The notes beneath the pieces were generated by a model, which had not been told where the DNA came from, ran no database searches, and saw only the letters and a list, made by a program, of their open reading frames with translations. Shown here piece by piece: positions 1 to 9,978 of a stretch of DNA of 64,000 nt. Numbering within the stretch: position 1 is the first letter of the stretch; the number at the start of each line of letters is the position of its first letter. The DNA is from Pseudomonas sp. WJP1 (lineage in GTDB: Bacteria > Pseudomonadota > Gammaproteobacteria > Pseudomonadales > Pseudomonadaceae), in assembly GCF_028471945.1 (NCBI RefSeq), contig NZ_CP110128.1, positions 1,104,501 to 1,168,500 of the forward strand, given 5' to 3'. The translations under genes were made by a program, and so were the position numbers.

Positions 1-14
1 ACGCTGCGAAGTAA
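1..14 (+). CDS. 3' end of an upstream gene, probably rlmN
   Basis: The first bases hold an open frame ending in Ala-Ala-Lys and a TAA at 12-14, just before the pilF ribosome binding site. In Pseudomonas the gene before pilF is normally rlmN (23S rRNA/tRNA m2A methyltransferase). The identity is inferred from gene order only; too little sequence is present to test it. Confidence 0.35.
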
Positions 15-30
15 TCAAGAGAGGATCTCC

Positions 31-789
31 ATGTCCCTGCGCTTTGCGCTGCTTTTGCTAATGGCCAGCCTGTGTGCTGGCTGTGTGCTTTCGGGTGACT
101 ACAACCCGATGAAGACCAGCAAAGGCCGTGACGAGGCGCGCGAGGCCTACGTACAACTGGGCATCGGTTATTTGCAACAGGGCATGACCGAGCGCGCAAA
201 AGTGCCGCTGAAGAAGGCGCTGGATCTGGACGCCGCAGACCCGGACGCCAATGCGGCGCTGGGGTTGGTGTTCCAGGCCGAGATGGAGCCGGAGCTGGCT
301 GACCAGCATTTTCGCAAGGCGCTGTCCTCCCGTCCCGCCGATGCGCGAATCCTCAACAACTACGGCAGCTTTCTCTTCGAGCAGAAACGTTACAAGGAAG
401 CCTACGAGCGCTTCGAACAGGCCGCGGCCGATACCCTGTATCCTGAGCGTTCGCGGGTGTTCGAGAACCTCGGCATGACCGCTTCGATGCTCGGCCAGCG
501 TGAGTTGGCCCAGCAACAACTGGAAAAAGCCCTGCGTTTGAATCGACAACAGCCTCGGGCATTGCTGGAAATGGCTGAGTTGTCTTACGAAGACAGGCAT
601 TATGTGCCCGCGCGTGACTATTACGACCGTTTTAGCCTGCTTACCGAGCAAAATGCACGTAGTCTATTGCTCGGCATTCGCCTGGCAAAAGTGTTTGATG
701 ATCGCGACAAGGCCGCCAGTGCGGGCCTGCAATTAAAACGACTCTATCCCGGTACACCGGAATATCAGCAATACCTGTCGGAGCAATGA
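31..789 (+). CDS. pilF: Type IV pilus biogenesis/stability lipoprotein PilF (PilW)
   Basis: 252 residues. A lipoprotein signal ends in the lipobox LCAGC (Cys18), followed by about six tetratricopeptide repeats covering residues 40-240. In this family the protein is the outer-membrane pilotin that localises and multimerises the PilQ secretin. A GAGG ribosome binding site lies at 21-24. The gene overlaps rodZ by 4 bases (ATGA) and sits in the conserved pilF-rodZ-ispG-hisS order, which supports the name. Length fits the family. Confidence 0.93.
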   Translation: MSLRFALLLLMASLCAGCVLSGDYNPMKTSKGRDEAREAYVQLGIGYLQQGMTERAKVPLKKALDLDAADPDANAALGLVFQAEMEPELADQHFRKALSSRPADARILNNYGSFLFEQKRYKEAYERFEQAAADTLYPERSRVFENLGMTASMLGQRELAQQQLEKALRLNRQQPRALLEMAELSYEDRHYVPARDYYDRFSLLTEQNARSLLLGIRLAKVFDDRDKAASAGLQLKRLYPGTPEYQQYLSEQ

Positions 790-1808
790 TGAAAGCGGCG
801 CATCCTGAAGTTGTAGCAGCGAATCGCGTTAACCCCGGTGAGACCTTGCGCCAGGCCCGCGAAAGCAATGGCTGGTCGCTGGCCGAAGTGGCCCTCAAGC
901 TCAACCTTACCGTCAATTCCCTGAGCAATCTGGAAGCCGGTGAGTTCGACAAGCTGCCAGGGCATACCTTCGCCCGCGGCTATATTCGCGCCTATGCCAA
1001 ATTGCTCGGCATGGACCAGGCCGTCCTGGTCCAGCAGTTCGACCAATCCACCGGTACCGACTCCAAGGGCAGCAACGTTCACAGCCTTGGCCGTATCGAA
1101 GAACCGGTGCGCGTGTCCCACACCATCCTGCGCATTGTCAGCCTGTTGTTGCTGGTGGCCGTGGTGGGTGGCGGTTTTGTCTGGTGGCAGGACCAGACGT
1201 CGCTGCGCACCAAGGACCTGATCAGCCTGACCCCGGAACACGTGGAAGTCGAAGGCGCCGACGGCACCACCCAGATTCATCCGCTGGACGAGCCGGAAGA
1301 CCAGGCCGTCGCCGAAGGGCAGGCTGAAACCACAACGGCTCTGGCATTGCCGCAGGCCGACACCGCGACCCAGGCACCGGCTGAAACGCCAGCGCCAGCA
1401 CCCGTTACAGCGGCCGTGACCGCTCCGCTCGTTGCCACACCTGCTGCGCCAGCCCCGACGGCTCCTGCTGTTGCAGCGCCAGCGGTGACTTCACCGGTTG
1501 CTCCAAGTGCTCCAGCGCCAACCGCTGCGGCTCCAGCACCAGCGCCAGCAGCACCTGCGGTGGCAGGCCAGGGCCAGGTCCAACTGCAGTTCACCGCCGA
1601 CTGCTGGACCCAGGTGACCGACGGCAACGGCAAGGTGCTGTTGAGCGGTCTGAAGCGTAAAGGCGAAAGCGTTTCCCTCAATGGCAAGCCGCCGTTTTCC
1701 GTGCGCCTGGGTTATGCCCGCGGCGCGCAGGTCAGCTACAACGGTCAGGCGGTCAATGTCGCTCCGTTCACCAGTGGCGAGACTGCTCGCCTGAAGTTGG
1801 GTCAATAA
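786..1808 (+). CDS. rodZ: Cytoskeletal membrane protein RodZ
   Basis: 340 residues. An N-terminal helix-turn-helix domain (about 15-85, with the sequence ETLRQARESNGWSLAEVALK) is followed by one membrane segment near 112-134, a long Ala/Pro/Thr-rich periplasmic stretch (about 180-260), and a C-terminal beta domain of the DUF4115 type. RodZ links MreB filaments to the rod-shape wall synthesis complex. The start overlaps the pilF stop (ATGA), and a second ATG directly follows, so the start could be one codon later. The low-complexity linker is the least conserved part. Confidence 0.93.
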   Translation: MMKAAHPEVVAANRVNPGETLRQARESNGWSLAEVALKLNLTVNSLSNLEAGEFDKLPGHTFARGYIRAYAKLLGMDQAVLVQQFDQSTGTDSKGSNVHSLGRIEEPVRVSHTILRIVSLLLLVAVVGGGFVWWQDQTSLRTKDLISLTPEHVEVEGADGTTQIHPLDEPEDQAVAEGQAETTTALALPQADTATQAPAETPAPAPVTAAVTAPLVATPAAPAPTAPAVAAPAVTSPVAPSAPAPTAAAPAPAPAAPAVAGQGQVQLQFTADCWTQVTDGNGKVLLSGLKRKGESVSLNGKPPFSVRLGYARGAQVSYNGQAVNVAPFTSGETARLKLGQ

Positions 1809-1811
1809 GTC

Positions 1812-2921
1812 ATGCACGGCGAATCTCCAATCAAACGTCGCGAATCGCGCAAGATCTGGGTCGGTAATGTACCTGTTGGCGGCGATGCGCCCATCGCTGT
1901 GCAAAGCATGACCAACAGCGACACCAACGACGTCGCTGCGACCGTTGCGCAAATCAATCGCCTGGAAGCAGCCGGTGTCGATATCGTGCGGGTATCCGTG
2001 CCGGACATGGACGCCGCCGAGGCTTTCGGCAAGATCAAGCAACTGGTCAAGGTGCCCTTGGTCGCCGACATTCACTTCGACTACCGCATTGCCTTGCGCG
2101 TGGCCGAGCTGGGTGTTGACTGCCTGCGGATCAACCCGGGCAACATCGGTCGCGAAGACCGCGTGCGCGCGGTGGTCGATGCTGCCCGCGATCGCGGCAT
2201 TCCGATCCGTATCGGCGTGAACGCCGGCTCCCTGGAAAAAGACCTGCAGAAAAAATACGGCGAGCCGACGCCCGCCGCGCTGGTCGAATCGGCGTTGCGC
2301 CACGTCGAACACCTCGAGCGCCTGAACTTCCAGGACTTCAAGGTCAGCGTGAAAGCCTCCGACGTGTTCATGGCCGTCGAAGCCTACCGCTTGCTGGCCA
2401 AGGAAATCGTCCAGCCGCTGCACCTGGGGATCACCGAAGCCGGTGGTTTGCGTTCAGGCACAGTGAAATCTGCCGTGGGCCTCGGTATGCTGCTCGCCGA
2501 AGGGATTGGCGATACCATTCGCATCTCGTTGGCGGCTGACCCGGTCGAGGAAGTGAAAGTCGGCTACGACATTCTCAAGTCCCTGCATCTGCGTTCCCGT
2601 GGCATCAACTTCATCGCCTGCCCGAGCTGCTCGCGGCAGAACTTCGATGTGGTCAAGACCATGAACGAGCTGGAAGGGCGCCTCGAAGACCTGCTGGTGC
2701 CGCTGGATGTCGCGGTCATCGGTTGCGTGGTCAACGGGCCGGGCGAAGCCAAGGAAGCCCATATCGGCTTGACCGGCGGCACGCCAAACCTGATTTACAT
2801 CGACGGCAAGCCGTCGCAGAAACTGACGAATGACAATCTGGTGGATGAGCTTGAACGCTTGATCCGCCAGAAAGCGGCCGAGAAGGTCGAAGCTGACGCT
2901 GCCGTCATTGCGCGTGGCTGA
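1812..2921 (+). CDS. ispG: 4-hydroxy-3-methylbut-2-enyl diphosphate synthase (flavodoxin)
   Basis: 369 residues. IspG (GcpE) makes HMBPP from 2-C-methyl-D-erythritol 2,4-cyclodiphosphate in the MEP isoprenoid pathway. The N-terminal TIM barrel starts with the [20 protein letters not shown] region. The C-terminal half carries the iron-sulfur ligands in [10 protein letters not shown] and, further on, GCVVNGPGE. The start lies three bases after the rodZ stop, so translation is probably coupled. The single-domain length is normal for proteobacteria. Confidence 0.97.
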   Translation: MHGESPIKRRESRKIWVGNVPVGGDAPIAVQSMTNSDTNDVAATVAQINRLEAAGVDIVRVSVPDMDAAEAFGKIKQLVKVPLVADIHFDYRIALRVAELGVDCLRINPGNIGREDRVRAVVDAARDRGIPIRIGVNAGSLEKDLQKKYGEPTPAALVESALRHVEHLERLNFQDFKVSVKASDVFMAVEAYRLLAKEIVQPLHLGITEAGGLRSGTVKSAVGLGMLLAEGIGDTIRISLAADPVEEVKVGYDILKSLHLRSRGINFIACPSCSRQNFDVVKTMNELEGRLEDLLVPLDVAVIGCVVNGPGEAKEAHIGLTGGTPNLIYIDGKPSQKLTNDNLVDELERLIRQKAAEKVEADAAVIARG

Positions 2922-2944
2922 TCGAACGAATTTAAGGATTTAAT

Positions 2945-4234
2945 GTGAGCAAGTCATTGCAAGCCATTCGTGGCATGAACGACATCCTGCCCGAACAGAC
3001 CCCCCTGTGGCGTCATTTCGAGGGCACCGTTTCGCGCCTGCTGGATAACTACGGTTACAAGCAGATCCGCATGCCGATCGTCGAGTTCACCGAGCTGTTC
3101 AAGCGCTCCATCGGTGAAGTGACCGACATCGTCGAAAAAGAGATGTACACCTTCGACGACCGTAACGGCGATTCCCTGACCCTGCGCCCTGAAGGTACCG
3201 CAGCCTGCGTGCGTGCCGTGCTCGAACACGGCATCACCGGCGGTGGCCAGGTGCAGAAACTCTGGTACATCGGCCCGATGTTCCGCCACGAGCGTCCGCA
3301 GAAAGGGCGTTATCGCCAGTTCCACCAGATCGGTGTCGAAGTGTTCAACCTCGACGGTCCGGACATCGATGCCGAGCTGATCGTGCTGACCTGGCGCCTG
3401 TGGGGCGAGCTGGGTATCCGTGATGCGGTCAAGCTCGAACTCAACAGCCTGGGCACCAGCGAGTCCCGTGGCCGCTATCGTGAAGCGCTGGTCGAGTTCC
3501 TGTCCGGTCACTTGGACAAGCTGGACGAAGACAGCCAGCGCCGACTGAAAACCAACCCGCTGCGGGTCCTGGACACCAAGAACGCCGACACACAGGCGAT
3601 TCTGGTCGATGCGCCGAAAATGGCCGATTACCTCGACGAAGAATCCCGAGTGCACTTCGAGGGCCTCAAGGCTCGCCTCGACGCCGCTGGCATTCCCTAT
3701 GTAATCAACCCGAAGCTGGTTCGCGGGCTGGACTACTACAGCAAGACCGTTTTCGAATGGGTCACCGACAAACTCGGCGCCCAGGGCACCGTGTGTGCCG
3801 GTGGTCGTTACGACGGCCTGGTCGAGCAGATGGGCGGCAAGCCTACTGCCGGCGTCGGTTTCGCCATGGGCATCGAGCGCCTGGTATTGCTGCTCGAAAC
3901 CCTGGAGCAGATCCCGGAAGAAATCTCCCGTCAGGTCGACGTCTACCTCTGCGCCTTCGGTGAAGCCGCCGAGCTGGCTGGCCTGGCCCTGGCCGAGCGC
4001 GTGCGCGACCAGTTGCCCAACCTGCGCCTGCAAGTCAATGCCGGTGCCGGCAGCTTCAAGAGCCAGTTCAAGAAGGCCGACAAGAGCGGTGCGCTGTACG
4101 CACTGATCCTCGGTGACGACGAAATGGCCCAGCAAGTGGTAGGTTTCAAACCCCTGCGTGGCCAGGGCGAACAACAAAGCATTGCCTGGGATGCGCTTGC
4201 TGCACACCTGGCCACCTGCGTCGTGCAGGGTTGA
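2945..4234 (+). CDS. hisS: Histidyl-tRNA synthetase
   Basis: 429 residues, a class II synthetase. Motif 2 is visible in [20 protein letters not shown], the histidine-specific motif in [15 protein letters not shown], and motif 3 in [11 protein letters not shown]; a C-terminal anticodon-binding domain follows. The start is GTG at 2945 (an overlapping ATG at 2943 is out of frame and reaches TGA at once), with AAGGA 6-10 bases upstream. It follows ispG after 23 bases in the same transcription unit. Confidence 0.97.
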   Translation: MSKSLQAIRGMNDILPEQTPLWRHFEGTVSRLLDNYGYKQIRMPIVEFTELFKRSIGEVTDIVEKEMYTFDDRNGDSLTLRPEGTAACVRAVLEHGITGGGQVQKLWYIGPMFRHERPQKGRYRQFHQIGVEVFNLDGPDIDAELIVLTWRLWGELGIRDAVKLELNSLGTSESRGRYREALVEFLSGHLDKLDEDSQRRLKTNPLRVLDTKNADTQAILVDAPKMADYLDEESRVHFEGLKARLDAAGIPYVINPKLVRGLDYYSKTVFEWVTDKLGAQGTVCAGGRYDGLVEQMGGKPTAGVGFAMGIERLVLLLETLEQIPEEISRQVDVYLCAFGEAAELAGLALAERVRDQLPNLRLQVNAGAGSFKSQFKKADKSGALYALILGDDEMAQQVVGFKPLRGQGEQQSIAWDALAAHLATCVVQG

Positions 4235-4275
4235 AGCTGTCTTAACAGCCGAATTAGCGATTAAGGAGTATTGGG

Positions 4276-4917
4276 GTGTCGAGTACCGAAGACGAACAGC
4301 TGGCGGATTTTAAGGAATGGTGGTCACGCAACGGCAAGCCCCTGGTCACTGGCGGCCTGTTGGCGCTGGTCATCGTGTTCGGTTGGCAGGCGTTCCAGAA
4401 GTATCAGAGCAACCAGTCGCAAGGCGCCTCGATGCTCTATCAGCAATTGCTCGAAACCACGCTGACGCCTGACGGCAAGCCGGATGCGGCGCGGGTCTCG
4501 GACCTGGCCGGCAAGCTCAACAGCGAGTTCGGCGGCAGCGCCTATGCGCAATACGGCAGCCTGTTCGTGGCGAAAGTCGCGGTCGACAGTGGCAAGCTCG
4601 ATGACGCAGCCACTGAGCTCAAAGCCATCGTCGCCAAGCCGGCCAACCCGGCTCTGGGCGAAATCGCCCGTCAGCGCCTGGCGCAGGTGCTGGCCGCGCA
4701 GAGCAAGGTCGATGAAGCCCTGAAGCTGCTGGAAGGCGATGCCGACAAGGCTTTCCTGGCCACTCGCGAAGAACTCAAGGGCGACCTGCTGGTGCAGTTG
4801 GGTCGTACCGACGAAGCGCACGCGGCGTATCAAAAAGCCAAGGCGGCACTGTCGGATGAAGCGGCGGTCGGTGGCCTGCAAATCAAGCTGGACGACCTGG
4901 CCAAAGGGGATGCGTGA
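4276..4917 (+). CDS. yfgM: YfgM family TPR protein (ancillary SecYEG translocon subunit)
   Basis: 213 residues starting at GTG with AAGGAG upstream. A short cytoplasmic N-terminus (SSTEDEQLADFKEWW) is followed by one membrane helix at about 20-40 and a periplasmic TPR-like domain. In E. coli YfgM is a SecYEG-associated protein that cooperates with periplasmic chaperones. Its position between hisS and bamB is the conserved arrangement. It overlaps bamB by 8 bases if bamB starts at ATG 4910. Confidence 0.9.
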   Translation: MSSTEDEQLADFKEWWSRNGKPLVTGGLLALVIVFGWQAFQKYQSNQSQGASMLYQQLLETTLTPDGKPDAARVSDLAGKLNSEFGGSAYAQYGSLFVAKVAVDSGKLDDAATELKAIVAKPANPALGEIARQRLAQVLAAQSKVDEALKLLEGDADKAFLATREELKGDLLVQLGRTDEAHAAYQKAKAALSDEAAVGGLQIKLDDLAKGDA

Positions 4918-6061
4918 CGTGATCCGTTGGAAGCATGCAGCATTGCTGGCCCTGGCCATTTTGGCCGCGGGTTGCAGCAGCAACAGCAAGAAAGAATTGC
5001 CACCGGCCGAGTTGACCGACTTCAAGGAAGAAGTGGTCCTGCAAAAGCAGTGGAGTCGTTCGATCGGTGACGGTCAGGGCGAAACCTACAACATGCTGGT
5101 TCCGGCCATCGAAGGCGATACCATCTATGCCGCCGATGTCACCGGTGTGGTGATGGCGCTGGATCGCAGCAACGGCGACGTCAAATGGAAGAAAGATCTC
5201 GAACTGCCTGTTTCCGGCGCCGTTGGCGTGGGTTACGGTCTGCTGACGATCGGTACGATCAAGGGTGAAATCGTTGCCCTGGACGCCATCAACGGCGAAG
5301 AGAAATGGCGCGCTCGCGTGTCCAGTGAAGTCCTCGCACCACCCGCCAACAATGGCGATGTGGTCGTAGTCCAGACCCAGGACGACCGTTTGATCGGTCT
5401 GGATGCCGCCACCGGCAACCAGCGCTGGTTGTATGACAGCACGCCTGCGGTACTGACCCTGCGCGGTACCAGCGCACCGATCGTGACCAACCGCCTCGCG
5501 GTGGCTGGCTTCTCGACCGGTAAAGTGGTCGCTCTCGACATCTCCAACGGCGTGCCGGTGTGGGAACAGCGTGTAGCGATCCCGCAAGGTCGTTCGGAAC
5601 TGGAACGCGTTGTCGACATCGACGGCGGCTTGCTGCTGTCCGGCGAGACGATCTATGTCGCCAGCTACCAGGGTCGCGTTGCGGCACTGGACCTGCAAAG
5701 CGGCCGGCAGCTCTGGCAGCGTGATGCTTCCAGCTACGCCGGTGTCGCCCAGGGTTTCGGCAGCGTCTACGTGAGCCTGTCCTCGGGCACCGTTGAAGGC
5801 GTCGACGAGCGTTCCACCACAGCCTTGTGGAGCAACGATTCGCTGGCTCGCCGTCAACTGACGGCTCCGGAAGTGTTCTCCAGCTACGTTGCAGTCGGTG
5901 ACCTGGAAGGTTACCTGCACCTGTTGAGTCAGGTGGACGGTCGATTCGTCGGCCGTGAGCGCATCGACAGCGACGGCCTGCGTGCGCGTCCGCTGGTGGT
6001 GGGTGACACGATTTATGTCTATGGCAACAGCGGCAAACTGGAAGCCCTGACCATTAAGTAA
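4910..6061 (+). CDS. bamB: Outer membrane protein assembly factor BamB (lipoprotein)
   Basis: 383 residues from ATG 4910; GTG 4919 is an alternative that would remove three residues. The open frame extends further upstream, but that part overlaps yfgM and is not credible. A lipoprotein signal ends in LAAGC, and the mature protein is an eight-bladed beta-propeller with repeated PQQ-like blades such as DAINGEEKWRARV and DAATGNQRWLYD. BamB is an outer membrane lipoprotein of the BAM complex, where it assists beta-barrel insertion by BamA. Confidence 0.95.
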   Translation: MRDVIRWKHAALLALAILAAGCSSNSKKELPPAELTDFKEEVVLQKQWSRSIGDGQGETYNMLVPAIEGDTIYAADVTGVVMALDRSNGDVKWKKDLELPVSGAVGVGYGLLTIGTIKGEIVALDAINGEEKWRARVSSEVLAPPANNGDVVVVQTQDDRLIGLDAATGNQRWLYDSTPAVLTLRGTSAPIVTNRLAVAGFSTGKVVALDISNGVPVWEQRVAIPQGRSELERVVDIDGGLLLSGETIYVASYQGRVAALDLQSGRQLWQRDASSYAGVAQGFGSVYVSLSSGTVEGVDERSTTALWSNDSLARRQLTAPEVFSSYVAVGDLEGYLHLLSQVDGRFVGRERIDSDGLRARPLVVGDTIYVYGNSGKLEALTIK

Positions 6062-6082
6062 CGACTATGCTTGGGTTTTAAC

Positions 6083-6184
6083 TGTAGGAGCGAGCATGCT
6101 CGCGATGGTCGCCAACGAAAACGGTGGCTTCCTGGATAAACGCGGTGTCCATGCGTTTTTCGCGAGCAGGGCTCGCTCCTACAG
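6083..6184. repeat. REPIN-like inverted pair of REP sequences
   Basis: TGTAGGAGCGAGCATGCTCG at the left end is answered by CGCGAGCAGGGCTCGCTCCT ACA at the right end, with about 55 unrelated bases between. It fills the bamB-der gap. The same palindrome recurs about a dozen times in this window, always between genes, as expected for Pseudomonas REP doublets mobilised by a RAYT transposase encoded elsewhere. Confidence 0.88.
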
Positions 6185-6269
6185 GTACGTGCCCTGGGAT
6201 GGTCCCGAGCACCAGCCGCTGCCTCGCAGCGGCTTTTGTATTTTCTGAAATAACGAAGTGGAGAGCCGC

Positions 6270-7742
6270 ATGGTTCCCGTAATCGCCCTGGTGGGCCGAC
6301 CGAACGTCGGCAAGTCCACCTTGTTCAACCGCCTGACCAGGACTCGCGACGCCATCGTCGGCGACTTGTCCGGTCTGACCCGTGATCGCCAGTACGGTGA
6401 GGCCAAGTGGCAAGGGCGTTCCTACATTCTGGTCGACACCGGCGGTATCTCCGGTGACGAGCACGGTATGGACGAAAAAATGGCCGAGCAGTCGCTGCTG
6501 GCCATTGAAGAAGCGGATGTTGTTCTATTCCTGGTAGATGCCAAGGCCGGTTTCACCGCCGCCGACCAGATGATCGCCGAGCATTTGCGCAAACGTAACA
6601 AGCGTTCCCACGTGGTCGCCAACAAGGTCGACAACATCGACCCGGAAATGGCCCGCGCCGAATTCGCCCCGCTGGGCATGGGCCATGCGATCCCGATCGC
6701 CGGTGCCCACGGTCGTGGTATCACCCAGCTGCTTGAAATCGCCCTGGGCGACTTCCCGAAAGACGAAGACGAGCCGCAAGAAGGCGAGGAAGAAGAGGAC
6801 GTCGCTGAAGGCGAGGAAGCCAAGCGCATTCCTGGCCCGAGCGAAAAAGACGGGATCAAGATCGCCATCATCGGTCGCCCGAACGTCGGCAAGTCGACCC
6901 TGGTCAACCGCATGCTCGGTGAAGACCGGGTGATCGTGTATGACCAACCCGGCACCACCCGCGACAGCATCTACATCCCGTTCGAACGTAACGAGGAGAA
7001 GTACACGCTGATCGACACCGCCGGTGTGCGCAAGCGCGGCAAGATCCACGAAGAAGTCGAAAAGTTCTCCGTGGTCAAAACCCTGCAGGCGATCAAAGAC
7101 GCCAACGTGGTGATCTTCGTGATGGACGCCCGCGAAGGCGTTGTGGACCACGACCTCAACCTGCTGGGCTTTGCCATTGAGTCGGGTCGTGCGCTGGTCA
7201 TCGCGATCAACAAGTGGGACGGCATGACGCCGAGCGAGCGCGACTTCGTGAAGGTCGAGCTGCAACGTCGCCTGTTCTTCGTTGACTACGCCGACATCCA
7301 CTTCATCTCGGCATTGCACGGCACTGGCGTGGGCAACCTCTACGCCTCGGTGCAGAACTCGTTCAAGTCCGCGGTCACCCGCTGGCCAACCAACCGCCTG
7401 ACCCAGATCCTGGAAGACGCAGTTGGCGAGCACGCACCGCCGATGGTCAACAACCGCCGGATCAAGCTGCGTTACGCCCACTTGGGTGGTGCGAACCCGC
7501 CGATCATCGTGATCCACGGTAACCAGATCGAGAAGGTGCCGAAGTCTTACGTGCGTTACCTGGAAAACACTTACCGCCGTGTCTTGAAGCTGGTCGGTAC
7601 GCCGATCCGCATCGAGTTCAAGGGCGGCGAGAACCCGTACGAAGGCAACAAGAACTCGCTGACCGACCGCCAGGTCAACAAGAAGCGTCGCTTGATGTCA
7701 CACCACAAGAAGGCCGACAAGAAGCGCCGCGACAAGCGCTGA
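6270..7742 (+). CDS. der: Ribosome biogenesis GTPase Der (EngA)
   Basis: 490 residues with two tandem GTPase domains, each with a Walker A of the form GRPNVGKST (near residues 9 and 205) and followed by DTAG and NKxD motifs (NKVD, NKWD), then a C-terminal KH-like domain and a basic tail rich in Lys/Arg. Der acts in late 50S subunit assembly. I start at ATG 6270 with GTGGAGAG as ribosome binding site, rather than at the in-frame GTG 6258. A Glu/Asp-rich linker (about 165-190) separates the two G domains. Confidence 0.97.
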   Translation: MVPVIALVGRPNVGKSTLFNRLTRTRDAIVGDLSGLTRDRQYGEAKWQGRSYILVDTGGISGDEHGMDEKMAEQSLLAIEEADVVLFLVDAKAGFTAADQMIAEHLRKRNKRSHVVANKVDNIDPEMARAEFAPLGMGHAIPIAGAHGRGITQLLEIALGDFPKDEDEPQEGEEEEDVAEGEEAKRIPGPSEKDGIKIAIIGRPNVGKSTLVNRMLGEDRVIVYDQPGTTRDSIYIPFERNEEKYTLIDTAGVRKRGKIHEEVEKFSVVKTLQAIKDANVVIFVMDAREGVVDHDLNLLGFAIESGRALVIAINKWDGMTPSERDFVKVELQRRLFFVDYADIHFISALHGTGVGNLYASVQNSFKSAVTRWPTNRLTQILEDAVGEHAPPMVNNRRIKLRYAHLGGANPPIIVIHGNQIEKVPKSYVRYLENTYRRVLKLVGTPIRIEFKGGENPYEGNKNSLTDRQVNKKRRLMSHHKKADKKRRDKR

Positions 7743-7768
7743 TTCAGGTTTTTACTGTGGGAAGAAGA

Positions 7769-7790
7769 GGGCGCCGATGGCGCCCTTTTT
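7769..7790 (+). terminator. Intrinsic terminator after der
   Basis: GGGCGCC (7769-7775) pairs with GGCGCCC (7779-7785) around a GAT loop and is followed by five T. It closes the pilF-der run. Confidence 0.9.
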
Positions 7791-7865
7791 CATGCCTGCC
7801 GTTTGGGCTATCCTCGGGCTCTCCCGCGCCGCCGTTAGAGCCGGGTGTAGAGCAGGGAGTCCTCG

Positions 7866-9014
7866 ATGATCACCAGTAAGCTGCCGAATGTCGGCATCAC
7901 CATCTTCACGCAGATGTCTCAGCTCGCGGCGCAAACCGGGGCGCTCAACCTGTCCCAGGGTTTTCCCGATTTCGCCGCGCCGCAGGCCCTGTGCGATGCG
8001 GTCGGCCGGCATATTGCCAGTGGCCACAACCAATACTCGCCAATGACCGGTCTGCCGGTACTGCGTCAGCAGATCGTGGCGAAAATCGCCCGCAGCTACG
8101 GCGTCACCGTCGATGTGGACAGCGAAGTGACCGTGACGCCCGGCGCGACCGAGGCGATTTTCTGCGCCATTCAGGCGGTTATCCACAGCGGTGACGAAGT
8201 CATCGTGTTTGATCCGGCTTATGACAGTTACGAGCCCTCGGTCGAGCTGGCCGGTGGCCGTTGTGTTCACGTGCAATTGGGGCTGGACGACTTCAGCATC
8301 GATTTCCAGAAGCTCGCCCAGGCACTGAGTCCGCGCACACGGATGATCATCCTCAATACCCCGCACAATCCCAGCGGCGCACTGATCAACCGTGCCGAGC
8401 TGGACCAACTGGCGGCGTTGATCCGCGATCGCGACATCTATGTGATCAGCGATGAGGTCTACGAACACCTGGTCTACGACGGTGTGCCCCACGTCAGTGT
8501 GCTGGCCCATGAAGAGCTGTATCAGCGTGCCTTCGTGGTCAGTTCCTTCGGTAAGACCTACCACGTCACCGGCTGGAAAACGGGCTACGTGGTCGCGCCG
8601 CCGGCCCTGACGGCAGAGCTGCGCAAGGTGCACCAGTACGTGAACTTCTGCGGCGTCACTCCGTTGCAGTATGCCTTGGCCGACTTCATGGCCGAACACC
8701 CGGAGCACGTGGAAGAGTTGCCGGCGTTCTATCAGGCCAAGCGCGACCTGTTCTGTGATCTGTTGGTGCCTTCGCGCTTCAGCTTCACCCGGGTAAGCGG
8801 TACTTATTTCCAGTTGGTTGACTACTCGCAGATCCGTCCTGACCTCAACGACGTTGAGATGGCGCTGTGGATGACCCGTGAGCATGGCGTTGCGAGCATC
8901 CCGATCTCGGTGTTCTACCAGACGCCGCCGGTCGGCCAGCGCCTGGTGCGCCTGTGCTTTGCCAAACGTGAGGAGACCCTGCGTGAAGCAGCGGAAAAAC
9001 TATGCGTGATCTGA
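7866..9014 (+). CDS. PLP-dependent aminotransferase, methionine/KMTB type (YbdL-like)
   Basis: 382 residues, fold-type I class I/II aminotransferase. NTPHNPSGA, SDEVYEHLVYDG and the PLP lysine in SSFGKTYHVTGWKTGYV are visible. It resembles E. coli YbdL, which prefers methionine and the 2-oxo acid of methionine (KMTB), often with glutamine as amino donor. Its last 13 bases overlap the following omega-amidase gene, which fits such a role: glutamine transamination yields 2-oxoglutaramate, the substrate of omega-amidase. Substrate preference is inferred, not visible. Confidence 0.85.
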   Translation: MITSKLPNVGITIFTQMSQLAAQTGALNLSQGFPDFAAPQALCDAVGRHIASGHNQYSPMTGLPVLRQQIVAKIARSYGVTVDVDSEVTVTPGATEAIFCAIQAVIHSGDEVIVFDPAYDSYEPSVELAGGRCVHVQLGLDDFSIDFQKLAQALSPRTRMIILNTPHNPSGALINRAELDQLAALIRDRDIYVISDEVYEHLVYDGVPHVSVLAHEELYQRAFVVSSFGKTYHVTGWKTGYVVAPPALTAELRKVHQYVNFCGVTPLQYALADFMAEHPEHVEELPAFYQAKRDLFCDLLVPSRFSFTRVSGTYFQLVDYSQIRPDLNDVEMALWMTREHGVASIPISVFYQTPPVGQRLVRLCFAKREETLREAAEKLCVI

Positions 9015-9793
9015 GTGCACTGCCGAACCTGACTGTTGCGCTGATCCAGACCACCCTGGCCTGGCACGATCGCCAGGCCAACCTGGAGCATTTCGAACCC
9101 TTGCTGGAGCAGGCGCGCGGCGCGGACCTGATCATTCTGCCGGAGATGTTCACCACCGGTTTCTCGATGGAGTCCGAGACCCTCGCCGAAGCGGAAAACG
9201 GGCCGACCAGTAAATGGCTGCGGGCCCAGGCTGCAAAATTGGATGCGGTGATCACCGGTAGCGTGATCGTGCAGGCCGCTGATGGCAGCCATCGCAACCG
9301 CCTGTTGTGGGCTCGGCCGGACGGCGAAGTGTGGCACTACGACAAGCGTCACCTGTTCCGCATGGCCGGCGAGCACAATCACTACACCCCGGGCGAGCGC
9401 CAAGTGCAGTTCGAGCTCAAGGGCTGGCGGGTACGGCCGCTGATTTGCTACGACCTGCGCTTCCCGGTGTGGAGCCGTGACCCGCAGGACACGGACTTGC
9501 TGCTGTACACGGCGAACTGGCCGGGCGCACGGCGTCAGCACTGGAATAGATTGCTGCCGGCGCGGGCGATCGAGAACCTGTGCTACGTGGCGGCAGTTAA
9601 CCGCGTCGGCACCGATGGCAAAGGCTTTGCCTATACCGGGGACAGCCAGGTGCTGGATTTCCAGGGCGAGACCTTGCTCAGCGCGGGGGAGGCGGACGGC
9701 GTGTTCAAGGTGGTGCTGGATGCGGCGGACCTGGCGGCTTATCGCACGCGTTTTCCGGCGAATCTGGATGCCGATACCTTCGAATTCACCTGA
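9002..9793 (+). CDS. Carbon-nitrogen hydrolase, omega-amidase type (YafV-like)
   Basis: 263 residues of the nitrilase superfamily. The catalytic triad appears as Glu in LPEMFTTGFSM, Lys in HYDKRHLFRMAGEH, and Cys in PLICYDLRFPVW. YafV/Nit2-type omega-amidases hydrolyse 2-oxoglutaramate to 2-oxoglutarate and ammonia. The start ATG lies inside the end of the upstream aminotransferase gene, so the two are co-transcribed and probably translationally coupled. Another amidase substrate cannot be excluded. Confidence 0.87.
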   Translation: MRDLSALPNLTVALIQTTLAWHDRQANLEHFEPLLEQARGADLIILPEMFTTGFSMESETLAEAENGPTSKWLRAQAAKLDAVITGSVIVQAADGSHRNRLLWARPDGEVWHYDKRHLFRMAGEHNHYTPGERQVQFELKGWRVRPLICYDLRFPVWSRDPQDTDLLLYTANWPGARRQHWNRLLPARAIENLCYVAAVNRVGTDGKGFAYTGDSQVLDFQGETLLSAGEADGVFKVVLDAADLAAYRTRFPANLDADTFEFT

Positions 9794-9816
9794 GATTGTT
9801 GCTACCTGAGCCGGCC

Positions 9817-9892
9817 CCATCGCGAGCAGGCTCACTCCTACATTGGATTGGTGTGAACGCGGACACTGTGGGAGTGAGCCTGCTCGCGATGA
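9817..9892. repeat. REPIN-like inverted pair
   Basis: ATCGCGAGCAGGCTCACTCC at left mirrors GGGAGTGAGCCTGCTCGCGA at right. It lies between the 3' ends of the convergent omega-amidase gene and leuA, in the opposite arm order to the copy at 6083. Confidence 0.85.
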
Positions 9893-9927
9893 GGCCATAA
9901 CAGGCAACACAGAACCCGCAGGCAAAC

Positions 9928-9962
9928 AAAAAGGCCCCGAGATTCGCATCTCGGGGCCTTTT
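9928..9962. terminator. Bidirectional intrinsic terminator between convergent genes
   Basis: AGGCCCCGAGA (9932-9942) pairs with TCTCGGGGCCT (9949-9959), flanked by A's on the left and T's on the right. It can serve leuA (minus strand) and the omega-amidase gene (plus strand). Confidence 0.9.
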
Positions 9963-9978
9963 GCATTACAGCAGGGCG

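Noticed and set aside
4739..4909. Upstream extension of the bamB frame
   Set aside because: It overlaps the yfgM gene and lies before the lipoprotein signal peptide.
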